Shown: positions 15,523 through 25,889 of the stretch, piece after piece
Layout: each line of letters begins with the position of its first letter
How positions within the stretch are numbered: the stretch's first letter is position 1
DNA from: Sphingopyxis macrogoltabida
Lineage (GTDB): Bacteria > Pseudomonadota > Alphaproteobacteria > Sphingomonadales > Sphingomonadaceae
NCBI RefSeq assembly: GCF_001307295.1
Contig: NZ_CP012700.1
Coordinates: 2,607,001 to 2,671,000, forward strand
Length of the DNA stretch: 64,000 bases
Reading direction: 5' to 3'
The notes under the pieces: generated by a model
Told to the model about the DNA's origin: nothing
The model's database searches: none
Seen by the model: only the letters and a program-made list of their open reading frames with translations
Program-made: the position numbers and the translations under genes

Positions 15523-17114
15523 CGCGCGTCTTCATCAGCCGCGACATGGCGTCGGTGGCGCTCGGCGCCGACGAGGTCGCGCGCGCCTTTGCCGATGCCG
15601 GCTGCGAGGTCGTGCGCACCGGATCGCACGGCCTGTTCGCTATCGAGCCGCTGGTCGAGGTCGAAGCCGGGGACCGCCGCATCGCCTATGGCCCGGTGAC
15701 GACCGCCGACGTCGCCGCCATCCTCGACGGCACCCATCCGAACTGCCTCGGCGAAATCGCCGCCCTGCCCTTTTTCGCCCGACAGCAACGCTTCACCTTC
15801 GCGCGCTGCGGCATCGTCGACCCGCTGAGCCTCGCCGACTATGCTGCGCATGGCGGCTGGATCGGCCTCGACATCGCGCGCGCCGCCGAACCGCAGGCGG
15901 TGGTCGACGCCGTCAAGGCCAGCGGGCTGCGCGGCCGTGGCGGCGCCGGATTCCCGACCGGCATCAAATGGCAGACCGTGCTCGATGCGCCCGGCGCAAC
16001 GAAATATATCGTCTGCAACGCCGACGAGGGCGACAGCGGCACCTTCGCCGACCGCATGCTGATGGAAGGCGATCCCTTTTGCCTGATCGAGGGCATGGCG
16101 ATCGCCGCACATGCCGTCGGTGCCAGCCACGGCTATATCTATATCCGCAGCGAATATCCGTTCGCGATCCAGACGATGCGCGACGCGATTGCGCTGTCGG
16201 CCGGGCGCATTGCGCCGTTCACGCTCGAAGTGCGCGCCGGCGCCGGCGCCTATGTCTGCGGCGAGGAAACCGCGCTGCTCGACAGCATCGAGGGAAAGCG
16301 CGGGCAGGTCCGCGCAAAACCGCCGCTTCCCGCGCTCTCCGGCCTGTTCGGCAAGCCGACGGTGATCAACAATGTGCTGAGCCTTGCCGCCGTGCCCTTC
16401 ATCCTCGCCGAGGGCGCGGAAACCTATGCAAACGTCGGCTTCGGCCGCTCGCGCGGGACGATGCCGGTGCAGCTCGCGGGCAATGTGAAACATGGCGGCC
16501 TGTTCGAGGTCGGCTTCGGGATCACGCTCGGCGAACTGGTGAACGACATTGGCGGCGGCACCGCGAGCGGCCGCCCGGTACGCGCGGTGCAGGTCGGCGG
16601 TCCGCTCGGCGCCTATTTCCCGCCGTCGATGTTCGACCTGCCGTTCGATTATGAGGCGTTCACGCAGGCCGGCGGGCTGATCGGCCATGCGGGGATTACC
16701 GTCTTCGACGACAGCGTCGACATGGCGCATATGGCGCGCTTCGCGATGGAATTCTGCGCGGTGGAAAGCTGCGGCAAATGCACGCCGTGCCGGATCGGCT
16801 CGACCCGGGGGGTCGAGATCGTCGACCGCATCATCGCGGCACGCGAGACCGAGCCGGCCCGCGCCGCCGCGCAGGGCGGCATGCTCGGCAAGGCGCTATA
16901 TTCGCGCGCGCCCGATCGCATCGACGTGAGCCTCGGCGCGCAGACCGCGCTGCTCCGCGACCTGTGCGACACGATGAAATATGGATCGCTCTGCGCGCTC
17001 GGCGGTTTTACGCCGTATCCGGTGCTGAGCGCGCTGAATTATTTTCCGGAAGATTTTGGGCATTTCCCCGAGGATTTCGGCGCCCCCGCGCCGGTCCTCG
17101 CAGCGGCGGAGTAA
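15519..17114 (+). CDS. fdsB: NAD-dependent formate dehydrogenase beta subunit (diaphorase)
   Basis: This 531-residue NuoF-like subunit carries FMN and a [4Fe-4S] cluster and reduces NAD. The FMN/NADH site is seen as GLRGRGGAGFPTGIKW (about residues 132-150), the second glycine-rich element as GAGAYVCGEETALLDS (about 240-257), and the cluster ligands as ESCGKCTPCRIG (about 415-427) with a fourth Cys in SLCALGG. The N-terminal ~115 residues form a thioredoxin-like extension usual for Fds beta subunits. The start is the ATG overlapping the fdsG stop; an earlier open frame inside fdsG is not used. Confidence 0.95.
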   Translation: MTRVFISRDMASVALGADEVARAFADAGCEVVRTGSHGLFAIEPLVEVEAGDRRIAYGPVTTADVAAILDGTHPNCLGEIAALPFFARQQRFTFARCGIVDPLSLADYAAHGGWIGLDIARAAEPQAVVDAVKASGLRGRGGAGFPTGIKWQTVLDAPGATKYIVCNADEGDSGTFADRMLMEGDPFCLIEGMAIAAHAVGASHGYIYIRSEYPFAIQTMRDAIALSAGRIAPFTLEVRAGAGAYVCGEETALLDSIEGKRGQVRAKPPLPALSGLFGKPTVINNVLSLAAVPFILAEGAETYANVGFGRSRGTMPVQLAGNVKHGGLFEVGFGITLGELVNDIGGGTASGRPVRAVQVGGPLGAYFPPSMFDLPFDYEAFTQAGGLIGHAGITVFDDSVDMAHMARFAMEFCAVESCGKCTPCRIGSTRGVEIVDRIIAARETEPARAAAQGGMLGKALYSRAPDRIDVSLGAQTALLRDLCDTMKYGSLCALGGFTPYPVLSALNYFPEDFGHFPEDFGAPAPVLAAAE

Positions 17115-17118
17115 GAAG

Positions 17119-19965
17119 ATGGGTTTCACCCGCGAAACCGACCATGGCACGCCCCCGGCGCTCGCAACCGGCCGCAATGTCACGCTGACCATCGACGGCG
17201 AACAGGTCACGCTCCCCGAAGGCACGTCGATCATGCGCGCGGCGTCGCTGAGCGGCGGGGCGATCCCGAAGCTTTGCGCGACCGACAATGTCGAAAGCTT
17301 CGGCTCGTGCCGCCTCTGCCTTGTCGAGGTTGAAGGGCGCGCGGGTTATCCCGCCTCGTGCACGACGCCGATCGCCGAGGGCATGGTCGTGCGCACCCAG
17401 ACCGAGCGGCTGAAGCAGCTCCGCCGCGGGGTGATGGAACTCTATATCTCCGACCATCCGCTCGACTGCCTGACCTGCGCCGCAAACGGCGACTGCGAAT
17501 TGCAGGACCAGGCCGGCGCGGTCGGCCTGCGCGATGTGCGTTACGGCTATGACGGCGCAACCAACATGGGCCAGCCAAAGGACCAGTCGAACCCCTATTT
17601 CGATTTCGACCCGTCGAAATGCATCGTCTGCTCGCGCTGCGTGCGCGCCTGCGACGAGGTGCAGGGCACCTTCGCGCTGACGATCGAGGGCATGGGTTTC
17701 AACTCGAAGGTCGCCGCATCGCAGAACGACAGCTTCCTCGCCTCCGATTGCGTCTCGTGCGGCGCCTGCGTGCAGGCGTGCCCGACCGCGAGCCTGATCG
17801 AAAAAAAGGTCGTCGAAACCGGCACCCCCGACCGCGCCGTCGTTACCACCTGTGCCTATTGCGGCGTCGGCTGCACCTTTCGCGCCGAGATGCGCGGCGA
17901 GGAACTGGTGCGCATGGTGCCGTGGAAGGACGGCAAGGCGAACCACGGCCATAGCTGCGTCAAGGGACGCTTCGCCTGGGGCTATGCCCAGCATCAGGAA
18001 CGCATCCTGGGTCCGATGATCCGCGCCAGCGCCGGCGAACCGTGGCGCGAGGTGAGCTGGGACGAGGCGATCGCGCACACCGCGAGCGAATTCCGCCGCA
18101 TTCAGGACAAATATGGCCGCCTCGCCGTCGGCGGCATCACCTCGAGCCGCTGCACCAACGAAGAGACTTTCCTCGTCCAGAAGCTGGTCCGGCAAGGCTT
18201 CGGCAACAACAATGTCGATACCTGCGCGCGCGTCTGCCACTCGCCCACCGGTTACGGCCTCAAAACGACCTTCGGCACCTCGGCCGGAACGCAGGATTTC
18301 GACAGCGTCGAACAGGCCGATGTCATCCTCGTCATCGGCGCCAACCCGACCGATGCCCATCCGGTCTTCGGCAGCCGGATGAAACAGCGGCTGCGGCAGG
18401 GTGCCCAACTCATCGTCGTCGATCCGCGCCGCATCGACCTCGTCAAATCGCCGCATATCGAGGCTGCGCATCACCTGCCGCTGCGTCCCGGCACCAATGT
18501 CGCGCTGCTGACCGCGATGGCGCATGTCGTGGTGACCGAGAAGCTCTACAACGAAGCCTTCATCCGCGAACGGTGCGATTGGGACGAATTTCAGGACTGG
18601 GCCGATTTCGTGTCGGAAGCTAACCGCTCGCCCGAAGCGATCGAGCCGCTGACCGGCGTGAACGCCGCCGACCTGCGCGCCGCGGCGCGGCTTTATGCGA
18701 CCGGCGGCAATGCGGCGATCTATTACGGCCTTGGCGTGACAGAGCATAGTCAGGGCAGCTCGACGGTGATGGCGATCGCCAACCTCGCGATGGCAACGGG
18801 CAACATCGGGCGCGAAGGCGTCGGCGTGAACCCGCTTCGCGGCCAGAACAATGTTCAGGGCGCGTGCGACATGGGCAGCTTCCCGCACGAATTTTCGGGG
18901 TATCGCCATGTCTCCGACACGGCAGCGCGCGAGATGTTCGAAGCGGCGTGGGGTGTCGCGCTCGACAGCGAGCCGGGGCTCCGCATCCCCAACATGCTCG
19001 ACGCCGCAACCGACGGCAACTTCAAGGGGCTGTTCATTCAGGGCGAGGATATCCTCCAGTCCGATCCCAACACGCACCATGTCGCGGCGGGTCTCGCCGC
19101 GATGGAGTGCGTCGTCGTGCAGGACCTGTTCCTCAACGAAACCGCGAACTACGCGCATGTCTTCCTGCCCGGATCGACCTTCCTCGAAAAGGACGGCACC
19201 TTCACCAACGCCGAACGCCGCATCCAGCGGGTGCGCAGGGTGATGGCGCCGCTCAACGGCTATGCCGACTGGGAGATCGTCCAGAACGTCGCCAACGCGA
19301 TGGGGCTCGGCTGGAGCTACACGCACCCGTCCGAAATCATGGACGAGATCGCGGCACTCACCCCCACCTTCGCAGGTGTCCATTACGACCGGCTGGAGGC
19401 TGAAGGCTCGCTGCAATGGCCGGCGAACGACGCGGCGCCCGACGGCACGCCGACGATGCACATTGACGGTTTCGTGCGCGGCAAGGGCAAGTTCGTCGTT
19501 ACGGACTATGTGCCGACCGACGAGAAGACCGGACCGCGCTTTCCACTCTTGCTCACCACCGGGCGCATCCTCAGCCATTACAACGTCGGCGCGCAGACGC
19601 GGCGCACCGCGAACACCGCCTGGCATCCCGAGGACCGGCTGGAAATCCATCCGCTCGACGCCGAAAATCGCGGGATCAAGGACGGCGACTGGGTGAGCCT
19701 CAAGAGCCGCGCCGGCGAAACGACGTTGCGCGCGCTGATCACCGAACGCGTTGCGCCGGGGGTCGTCTACACGACCTTCCACCACCCCGATACCCAGGCC
19801 AACGTCATCACCACCGACTATTCGGACTGGGCGACCAATTGCCCCGAGTATAAGGTCACCGCCGTACAGGTCGGCCTGTCGAACGGCCCGTCGGACTGGC
19901 AGGAGGATTATGCCGAGCAAGCCCGCCAGAGCCGCCGCATCATGTCGGTAGAGGCGGCCGAATAA
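17119..19965 (+). CDS. fdsA: Formate dehydrogenase alpha (molybdopterin catalytic) subunit, Cys-type
   Basis: This 948-residue subunit oxidises formate to CO2 at a bis-MGD molybdenum centre. Order of domains: NuoG-like [2Fe-2S] (Cys53, 64, 67, 81), His/Cys3 cluster region (HPLDCLTCAANGDCELQD), two ferredoxin-type 4Fe-4S motifs (CIVCSRCVRACDE and CVSCGACVQACP), a further 4Fe-4S motif CAYCGVGC, then the molybdopterin oxidoreductase domain and C-terminal dinucleotide-binding domain. The active site is ARVCHSP with Cys373-His374, encoded TGC, so it is the cysteine and not the selenocysteine form. The ATG at 17119 has AGAAG upstream and starts four bases after fdsB. Composition is the cytosolic, oxygen-tolerant Fds type. 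Confidence 0.95.
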   Translation: MGFTRETDHGTPPALATGRNVTLTIDGEQVTLPEGTSIMRAASLSGGAIPKLCATDNVESFGSCRLCLVEVEGRAGYPASCTTPIAEGMVVRTQTERLKQLRRGVMELYISDHPLDCLTCAANGDCELQDQAGAVGLRDVRYGYDGATNMGQPKDQSNPYFDFDPSKCIVCSRCVRACDEVQGTFALTIEGMGFNSKVAASQNDSFLASDCVSCGACVQACPTASLIEKKVVETGTPDRAVVTTCAYCGVGCTFRAEMRGEELVRMVPWKDGKANHGHSCVKGRFAWGYAQHQERILGPMIRASAGEPWREVSWDEAIAHTASEFRRIQDKYGRLAVGGITSSRCTNEETFLVQKLVRQGFGNNNVDTCARVCHSPTGYGLKTTFGTSAGTQDFDSVEQADVILVIGANPTDAHPVFGSRMKQRLRQGAQLIVVDPRRIDLVKSPHIEAAHHLPLRPGTNVALLTAMAHVVVTEKLYNEAFIRERCDWDEFQDWADFVSEANRSPEAIEPLTGVNAADLRAAARLYATGGNAAIYYGLGVTEHSQGSSTVMAIANLAMATGNIGREGVGVNPLRGQNNVQGACDMGSFPHEFSGYRHVSDTAAREMFEAAWGVALDSEPGLRIPNMLDAATDGNFKGLFIQGEDILQSDPNTHHVAAGLAAMECVVVQDLFLNETANYAHVFLPGSTFLEKDGTFTNAERRIQRVRRVMAPLNGYADWEIVQNVANAMGLGWSYTHPSEIMDEIAALTPTFAGVHYDRLEAEGSLQWPANDAAPDGTPTMHIDGFVRGKGKFVVTDYVPTDEKTGPRFPLLLTTGRILSHYNVGAQTRRTANTAWHPEDRLEIHPLDAENRGIKDGDWVSLKSRAGETTLRALITERVAPGVVYTTFHHPDTQANVITTDYSDWATNCPEYKVTAVQVGLSNGPSDWQEDYAEQARQSRRIMSVEAAE

Positions 19966-20207
19966 TGATGGGCGCGCACGAAGAGGGCGTCATGTCGACC
20001 GCCGACCGGCTCGTCTATATGGCGAACCAGATCGCCCGCAATCTGGCGGCCGAAGGCGAAGAGCGCGCGACCGACATGGTGGCCGATCATATTCGCAGCT
20101 TCTGGGACCCCGCGATGCGCCGCAACATCATAAGGCTCGCCGGGGAACGGCCGGAAGCGCTGTCGCCGATCGCCGCCGCTGCGGTCGGACGGATCGCCGC
20201 ATCTTGA
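19965..20207 (+). CDS. fdsD: Formate dehydrogenase delta subunit
   Basis: This small 80-residue protein has the FdsD pattern LVYMANQIARNLAAEG followed by HIRSFWDPAMRRNII, which is well conserved in the family. FdsD is needed for an active Fds complex and is thought to help cofactor insertion together with FdsC-type proteins; no separate FdsC is present here, but fdhD follows. The ATG overlaps the last base of fdsA (TAATG); an internal Met at residue 10 could also serve. Confidence 0.92.
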   Translation: MMGAHEEGVMSTADRLVYMANQIARNLAAEGEERATDMVADHIRSFWDPAMRRNIIRLAGERPEALSPIAAAAVGRIAAS

Positions 20208-20989
20208 ACGATATGCCGGCCGCCGGGCAACCTTTCGTCCGCCTGACGCCTGACGGCGAGCGCGACGACGTGACGCGCGAACTCGCCGAAGAAGTCCCGA
20301 TCGCACTCGAATTCAACGGCATCGGCTATGCGGTGCTGATGGCGACCCCGGCCGATATCGAGGATCTGGTCGCCGGCTTCCTGATCGCCGAGCGGCTGCA
20401 ACTGCCCGGCGACGCGGTGGTCGACGTCGCGCTCCATCGCACCGAGCGGGGTATCGTCGCGCGCGCCAACCTGCCCGCCGAGCGCACCGGCGCGTTGCTC
20501 GACCGCGTGCGCCATCGCGCCACCGACTCCTCCTGCGGCCTCTGCGGGATCGAAAATCTCGAACAGGCGATCCGCCCGCTGCCGCAAGTCACGGCCACCT
20601 CTTCGGCAAGCGAAGCTGCCGTGTTTCGTGCCCTTGCGGGCCTTGCCGAACATCAGACGCTCAACCGGCGTACCGGCGCCGTCCACGCCGCCGCCTGGGC
20701 CGATGCCGACGGCACGATCAGGCTGGTCCGCGAGGACGTCGGGCGCCACAATGCCTTCGACAAGCTCATCGGCGCGATGCACCGCACCGGATCGACGTGG
20801 GACGGCGGCTTCGCCCTGCTCTCGTCGCGCTGCTCGTTCGAACTGGTCGAAAAGGCCATCCTCGCCGACTGCCCGTTGCTGGTGACCATCTCGGCCCCGA
20901 CCCGCCTCGCCGTCGAACGCGCCGTCGAGGCTGGACTGGAACTTCGCGTCCTTGCGCGGCCCGACGCAATGCTAGCGGTCCCGCGCTGA
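20204..20989 (+). CDS. fdhD: Formate dehydrogenase accessory sulfurtransferase
   Basis: This 261-residue protein is FdhD/FdsC-type, delivering sulfur to the molybdenum cofactor before insertion into formate dehydrogenase. The functional CxxC loop is CGLCG (Cys111, Cys114), and the GDP/nucleotide-site motif VREDVGRHNAFDK is also present. The TTG at 20204 overlaps the fdsD stop (TTGA) and is taken as start; the ATG at 20213 is the alternative and removes three residues. It ends the fds operon, since the next gene is convergent and only two bases away. Confidence 0.93.
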   Translation: MNDMPAAGQPFVRLTPDGERDDVTRELAEEVPIALEFNGIGYAVLMATPADIEDLVAGFLIAERLQLPGDAVVDVALHRTERGIVARANLPAERTGALLDRVRHRATDSSCGLCGIENLEQAIRPLPQVTATSSASEAAVFRALAGLAEHQTLNRRTGAVHAAAWADADGTIRLVREDVGRHNAFDKLIGAMHRTGSTWDGGFALLSSRCSFELVEKAILADCPLLVTISAPTRLAVERAVEAGLELRVLARPDAMLAVPR

Positions 20990-20991
20990 GC

Positions 20992-21702
20992 CTAACCCTT
21001 CGCCGGCCCGAAGGTCGCGATCAGGTCATAGGCCGATCCGACGAAATGCTGCCGCACGAGCGTGATGCCGTCGTCGCCCCGCCACGTCCGCCGCTCGATC
21101 AGCAAACAGGGCGCGCCGGGCAGCAGGTTCAGCGCCGCGGCGGTTTCGCGGTCGGCGCCGACCGCAGCAATGCGCGTCTCCGCCTGCGTCCACGGCACAT
21201 GTTTCAGCAGCCACGCGCCCGGCGAAGCCCCCTCGAAATCAACGCCTTCGGTCTCGGGCACCGCCAACACGCTGATCAGCCGCTGCTCGCTGGCGAGCGG
21301 CACCCCGTCGGCATGATGCACGCCGTCCAGCACCAGCAGCCGCCCCTTGCCCGCCAGCAGCATCTCTTCGGCGCTGTCGGGGTCGGGCGCCCGGACCTCG
21401 CGCCGCAACAGCGCGTAGCGATAATGCTGCCCGCGCTGGACGACCTCCTGTTCGAGATCGGGGACGTCGAGCACCATCGAATGGACGCGCGGCCGCGCGA
21501 CGAACGTGCCCGCGCGCTTGCGCCGGTCGATCAGCCCCGCGGCGGCCAGCGCCGACAGCGCCTTGTTCACCGTCATCCGCGAACAGTCGTAGTGGCGCAT
21601 CAGTTCCTGCTCGGTCGGCAGCCGCTCGCCCGGCGGCAGCGCCCCCGACAGGATACGCGCCTCATAATCCGATCGGATGCGGTCGTGGAGCGGCCGCTTC
21701 AC
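20992..21702 (-). CDS. hutC: Histidine utilisation repressor, GntR family (UTRA domain)
   Basis: This 236-residue regulator has a GntR winged helix (residues 5-70; LPTEQELMRHYDCSRMTVNK) and a C-terminal UTRA effector domain (about 90-230) that in HutC binds urocanate. It overlaps the end of hutF by four bases, so it is made from the hutF transcript and represses it in a loop. Its likely operator is the ATGTCTATACAT site at 23101-23112 between hutF and hutI. Assignment rests on family pattern plus position within a full hut locus. Confidence 0.93.
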   Translation of the reverse strand: MKRPLHDRIRSDYEARILSGALPPGERLPTEQELMRHYDCSRMTVNKALSALAAAGLIDRRKRAGTFVARPRVHSMVLDVPDLEQEVVQRGQHYRYALLRREVRAPDPDSAEEMLLAGKGRLLVLDGVHHADGVPLASEQRLISVLAVPETEGVDFEGASPGAWLLKHVPWTQAETRIAAVGADRETAAALNLLPGAPCLLIERRTWRGDDGITLVRQHFVGSAYDLIATFGPAKG

Positions 21703-23078
21703 GCGGTCAGCCGGTCGAGCGTCGCCACGTAGCGCTGGACGATCCCGGCGCGGTGCCGGTGCTGTCCGCGCTCGACCAGCCGTTCGCCGCGCCGCCAGAC
21801 GCTGTCGATCGCCCGCCGCCCCGCAGCAAACACATAGGCATCGAGCAACGCGTCACCCGCTTTCCCCGCAAACGAAGGGTGCCCGAGGTCGAGGCTGACG
21901 ATATCGGCGGGCGCCCCCACCGTCAGGCCGCCCGCGACGCCGAGCGCCGCCGCGCCGCCATCGACCGCCGCGGTATAGATGTCCGCCCCGGTCGAGCGCC
22001 CTTCGCCGCGCGCCAGCATGTTGCGGCCGCGATGCAGCAACCGCTGGCCATATTCGAGCAAGCGCAATTCCTCGCTCGCATCGATCAGCACGTTCGAATC
22101 ACTCCCGACGCCGAAACGCCCGCCCGCCGCCAGAAAGACCTCGACCGGAAACAGACCATCGCCCAGATTGGCCTCGGTGATCGGGCAGAGCCCGGCAATT
22201 GCGCCGCTTTTCGCCATGGCTACGCTTTCGTCGGGGGTCATGTGCGTCGCATGGACGAGGCACCAGCGCTTGTCGACCGCAGCGTGAGCCAGCAGCCATT
22301 CGACCGGCCGCTGCCCGCTCCAGTCAAGGCAGTCGGCGACCTCCTTCACCTGCTCGGCGATATGAATATGGACCGGACGCCCGCCGCCGATCTCGGCGAG
22401 CGCGCCCAGCTGGTCGGGCGACACCGCGCGCAGGCTGTGCGGCGCAATGCCGACCACCGCATCGGGCAGGGGGCGCGCAGCGGCATCGGCGCCGTCGATC
22501 AGCCGCGCATAATGTTCGATATCCATGACGAAGCGCATCTGCGCGGGCTGCGGCGGCTGCGCGCCGAAACCGGCATAGGAATAGAGAACGGGCAGCAAGG
22601 TCAGCGCGATGCCGCTTTCATCCGCGGCCGCGACGATCGCGCGGCTCATTTCCGCCGGGTCGGCGAAAGCCGCTCCGCCAATATCATGGTGGAGGTAATG
22701 GAATTCGCCGACGCGCGTGAAGCCGCCCTCGAGCATCTCCATATAGGCGAGCGCCGCAACCGCGCGCAGGTCGTCGGGGGTCATGCGGCCGAGAAAGCGG
22801 TACATCACCTCGCGCCACGTCCAGAAACTGTCGCCCGAGGGCCCGCGCCGTTCGGCCAGCCCCGCCATGCCGCGCTGGAAGGCATGGCTGTGGAGATTGG
22901 GCATTCCCGGCACTCCGCAGCCATGGCGCTCGTCGCCGGGCAGCGGCGCGGCATCCGACTCGACCGCCGCGATCAGCCCGTCCCGGACCGTCAGCCGGAC
23001 GCCGCGCGCGAAGCCGGCGGGCAACAACATATGATCGAAAAACAGGTGAAGATCGTCCGTTTGCTGCACCGAATCCAT
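21699..23078 (-). CDS. hutF: Formimidoylglutamate deiminase
   Basis: This 459-residue amidohydrolase-superfamily enzyme converts N-formimino-L-glutamate to N-formyl-L-glutamate plus ammonia. Visible motifs are the N-terminal metal ligands [11 protein letters not shown] (HxH), the central [12 protein letters not shown] with metal-binding His, and the late GVGSDSN with catalytic Asp. The pair hutF + hutG defines the five-step histidine pathway used by Pseudomonas and many alphaproteobacteria. Two ATGs are adjacent (23081 and 23078); the second has better spacing from GGGAG. It is divergent from hutI across an operator. Confidence 0.93.
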   Translation of the reverse strand: MDSVQQTDDLHLFFDHMLLPAGFARGVRLTVRDGLIAAVESDAAPLPGDERHGCGVPGMPNLHSHAFQRGMAGLAERRGPSGDSFWTWREVMYRFLGRMTPDDLRAVAALAYMEMLEGGFTRVGEFHYLHHDIGGAAFADPAEMSRAIVAAADESGIALTLLPVLYSYAGFGAQPPQPAQMRFVMDIEHYARLIDGADAAARPLPDAVVGIAPHSLRAVSPDQLGALAEIGGGRPVHIHIAEQVKEVADCLDWSGQRPVEWLLAHAAVDKRWCLVHATHMTPDESVAMAKSGAIAGLCPITEANLGDGLFPVEVFLAAGGRFGVGSDSNVLIDASEELRLLEYGQRLLHRGRNMLARGEGRSTGADIYTAAVDGGAAALGVAGGLTVGAPADIVSLDLGHPSFAGKAGDALLDAYVFAAGRRAIDSVWRRGERLVERGQHRHRAGIVQRYVATLDRLTA

Positions 23079-23100
23079 CATCGTCTCCCGTCGTGAAATT

Positions 23101-23112
23101 ATGTCTATACAT
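23101..23112. promoter_or_regulatory. HutC-like operator between hutF and hutI
   Basis: ATGTCTATACAT is a near-palindrome whose reverse complement contains TGTATAGACA, the core known for HutC operators in other proteobacteria. It lies 23 bases before hutF and 52 before hutI, so one repressor dimer could cover both divergent promoters. Confidence 0.65.
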
Positions 23113-23163
23113 TATTGCCCGATTTGTGCAATCATTGGAACCGGGAAGAGAGAAGGCAATCCG

Positions 23164-24363
23164 ATGCGCTGTGATAAGCTGTGGAAAGACGCAAGGCTCG
23201 CGACGATGGCCGACGGCGGCATGGGCGTCGTCGAGCAAGGCGTCGTCGCGGCGCGCGATGGCGCCATCGTCTATGCCGGCCCGGCGAACGACGCGCCGGC
23301 CTTCGACGCCGCCGAAAGCATCGGCTGCGACGGGCGCTGGATCACCCCGGGGCTGATCGACTGCCATACCCACCTCATCCACGCCGGCAACCGCGCGCAG
23401 GAATTCGAGATGCGGCTCGACGGCGCGTCCTACGAAGACATCGCCCGCGCCGGCGGCGGCATCGTGTCGACGATGCGCGCCACGCGCGGCGCGAGCGAGG
23501 ACGAACTCGTCGCGACCGCCCTGCCCCGCCTCGACGCGCTGATCGCCGAAGGGGTGACGACGGTCGAGGTCAAGTCGGGCTATGGCCTCGATACCGCCAG
23601 CGAAATCCGCATGCTCCGCGCCGCGCGGCGGCTGGGCGAGGAACGGCCGGTGCGGATCGCCACGACTTTTCTCGGCGCGCACGCGCTGCCGCCCGAATAT
23701 GCCGGCGACCCCGATGCCTATATCGCGACGATCGTCGATACGATGCTGCCGGAAATCGCGCGGCGCGGCCTTGCCGATGCCGTCGATGCCTTTTGCGAGT
23801 GCATCGGCTTCACCGCTGCGCAGACGCAGCACGTCTTCGATGCCGCCAGGCAGGCGGGCCTGCCCGTCAAGCTCCACGCCGAGCAATTATCGAACCAGCA
23901 TGGCGCGGCGCTTGCAGCGCAATATGGTGCGCTGTCGGCCGACCACCTCGAATATCTCGACGAAGCGGGCGTCGCCGCGATGGCAAAGGCCGGCACCGTC
24001 GCGACTTTGCTCCCCGGCGCCTATTATTTCATGCGCGAGACGAAGCTGCCGCCGGTCGACGCGCTGCGCGCCGCGGGCGTGCCAATCGCGCTCGCGACCG
24101 ACTGCAACCCCGGCACCTCGCCGCTGACCTCGCTCCTCCTCGTCATGAACATGGGCGCGACCTTGTTCCGCCTGACCGTTTCCGAATGCCTCGCCGGCGT
24201 CACCCGCAATGCAGCGCGCGCGCTGGGCCTCGCCGACCGGATCGGCACGCTCGAAGCCGGCAAGCGCTGCGACCTCGCCATCTGGGACGTCGAACGTCCC
24301 GCCGAACTCGTCTATCGCATGGGGCTGAACCCGCTCCATGCCCGCATCTGGAGTGGTCGATGA
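23164..24363 (+). CDS. hutI: Imidazolonepropionase
   Basis: This 399-residue amidohydrolase opens 4-imidazolone-5-propanoate to N-formiminoglutamate. Metal-site motifs include [20 protein letters not shown] (about residues 60-80), [11 protein letters not shown] (about 240) and [11 protein letters not shown] (about 310-320), all characteristic of HutI. The ATG at 23164 follows GAGAGAAGG; an upstream ATG at 23101 lies inside the operator and is not favoured. Its stop overlaps the hutH start (ATGA). It heads the rightward hutIHGUD operon. Confidence 0.95.
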   Translation: MRCDKLWKDARLATMADGGMGVVEQGVVAARDGAIVYAGPANDAPAFDAAESIGCDGRWITPGLIDCHTHLIHAGNRAQEFEMRLDGASYEDIARAGGGIVSTMRATRGASEDELVATALPRLDALIAEGVTTVEVKSGYGLDTASEIRMLRAARRLGEERPVRIATTFLGAHALPPEYAGDPDAYIATIVDTMLPEIARRGLADAVDAFCECIGFTAAQTQHVFDAARQAGLPVKLHAEQLSNQHGAALAAQYGALSADHLEYLDEAGVAAMAKAGTVATLLPGAYYFMRETKLPPVDALRAAGVPIALATDCNPGTSPLTSLLLVMNMGATLFRLTVSECLAGVTRNAARALGLADRIGTLEAGKRCDLAIWDVERPAELVYRMGLNPLHARIWSGR

Positions 24364-25889
24364 CCGATATCTTGCTTGTTCCCGGCGCCGCATCGCTCGC
24401 CGACTGGCGCGCCATCTATCGCGGCGCCGCTGCACGGCTCGACCCGGCGTCGGCGCCGCGGATCGCCGAAAGCGCCGCGGCGGTCGGCCGCATCCTCGCG
24501 CATGGCGAGCCCGTTTACGGGATCAACACCGGCTTCGGGAAGCTCGCCAGCGTGCGCATCGATGACGCCGACCTCGCAACGTTGCAACGGAACATCGTCC
24601 TCAGCCATGCTGCGGGCGTCGGCGCCCCGTCGCCGGTGCCGGTCATCCGCCTGATGATGGCGCTGAAACTCGCCAGCCTTGCGCAAGGCGCCTCGGGCGT
24701 CCGCCCCGAAACCGTTGCGCTGCTCGAGGCGATGCTCGTCCATGGCCTGACCCCCGTCATCCCCGCGCAGGGTTCGGTCGGCGCCAGCGGCGACCTCGCC
24801 CCGCTCTCGCACATGGCGGTGACGATGATCGGCATGGGCGAAATCTTCGCCGGCGACGAACGACTCCCCGCCGCCGACGCGCTCGCACGCGCCGGACTTG
24901 CCCCGATCGAGCTCGCCGCAAAGGAAGGGCTCGCGCTGCTCAACGGCACGCAATTCTCGACCGCGAACGCGCTCGCGGGATTGTTCGAGGCCGAATTGCT
25001 CTTTCGTTCGGCGCTGGTCACCGGCGCGCTGTCGACCGAGGCCGCCAAAGGCTCCGACACCCCGTTCGATCCACGCATCCATAACCTGCGCCGCCATCGC
25101 GGCCAGATCGAAGTCGCGGCGGCACTGCGCGGCCTGATGGCGGGATCACCGATCCGCGCCAGCCATCTCGAAAACGACACCCGCGTGCAGGACCCCTATT
25201 GCCTGCGATGCCAGCCGCAGGTGATGGGCGCCGCGCTCGATGTGCTGCGTCAGGCGGCGGCGACGCTGGAAATCGAGGCGAATGGCGTTTCGGACAATCC
25301 GCTGATCTTCCCCGACACCGACGAAGCGCTCTCGGGCGGCAACTTCCACGCCGAACCCGTCGCCTTCGCCGCCGATATGATCGCGCTCGCGATTTGCGAG
25401 ATCGGTTCGATATCCGAACGCCGCATCGCGATGCTCGTCGATCCCGCGCTGTCGGGTCTTCCCGCCTTCCTGACCCCGAAGCCGGGGCTGAATTCGGGCT
25501 TCATGATCCCGCAGGTCACCGCCGCCGCACTGGTCAGCGAAAACAAGCAACAGGCCTACCCCGCCAGCGTCGATTCGATCCCGACCTCGGCCAATCAGGA
25601 AGACCATGTCTCGATGGCCGCGCACGGCGCCCGCCGCCTGCACGCCATGGCGCGCAATGCCATTGCCGTCGTCGCGATCGAATGGCTCGCCGCGGCGCAG
25701 GGCGTCGATTTCCACGCGCCGCTGCAATCGAGCCCCGTGCTCGAACGCGCGCACCGACTGCTCCGCGATGCCGTTCCGACGCTCGCCGACGACCGCCATT
25801 TCCATCCCGATATCGAGGCGGCGAACGCGCTGATCGGATCAGGCGCGCTCGCCGCGACCGCCGACGGCGCGCTGCCCGGCGTCGCATGA
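24360..25889 (+). CDS. hutH: Histidine ammonia-lyase
   Basis: This 509-residue lyase deaminates L-histidine to urocanate, the first step of the pathway. The tripeptide Ala142-Ser143-Gly144 ([15 protein letters not shown]) forms the MIO electrophile, at the same numbering as in the well-studied Pseudomonas enzyme. Other family motifs are [19 protein letters not shown] and [14 protein letters not shown]. Length is normal. It is co-translated with hutI and hutG through ATGA overlaps. Confidence 0.96.
   Translation: MTDILLVPGAASLADWRAIYRGAAARLDPASAPRIAESAAAVGRILAHGEPVYGINTGFGKLASVRIDDADLATLQRNIVLSHAAGVGAPSPVPVIRLMMALKLASLAQGASGVRPETVALLEAMLVHGLTPVIPAQGSVGASGDLAPLSHMAVTMIGMGEIFAGDERLPAADALARAGLAPIELAAKEGLALLNGTQFSTANALAGLFEAELLFRSALVTGALSTEAAKGSDTPFDPRIHNLRRHRGQIEVAAALRGLMAGSPIRASHLENDTRVQDPYCLRCQPQVMGAALDVLRQAAATLEIEANGVSDNPLIFPDTDEALSGGNFHAEPVAFAADMIALAICEIGSISERRIAMLVDPALSGLPAFLTPKPGLNSGFMIPQVTAAALVSENKQQAYPASVDSIPTSANQEDHVSMAAHGARRLHAMARNAIAVVAIEWLAAAQGVDFHAPLQSSPVLERAHRLLRDAVPTLADDRHFHPDIEAANALIGSGALAATADGALPGVA

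Noticed and set aside
18229..18240. Possible selenocysteine in the formate dehydrogenase active site
   Set aside because: The active-site codon is TGC, giving Cys; there is no in-frame TGA and no need for a SECIS element.
17008..19920. Very long minus-strand open frame (about 970 codons) opposite fdsA
   Set aside because: It lies exactly antisense to a clear formate dehydrogenase gene, has His/Arg/Asp-rich composition typical of high-GC antisense frames and no recognisable domain.
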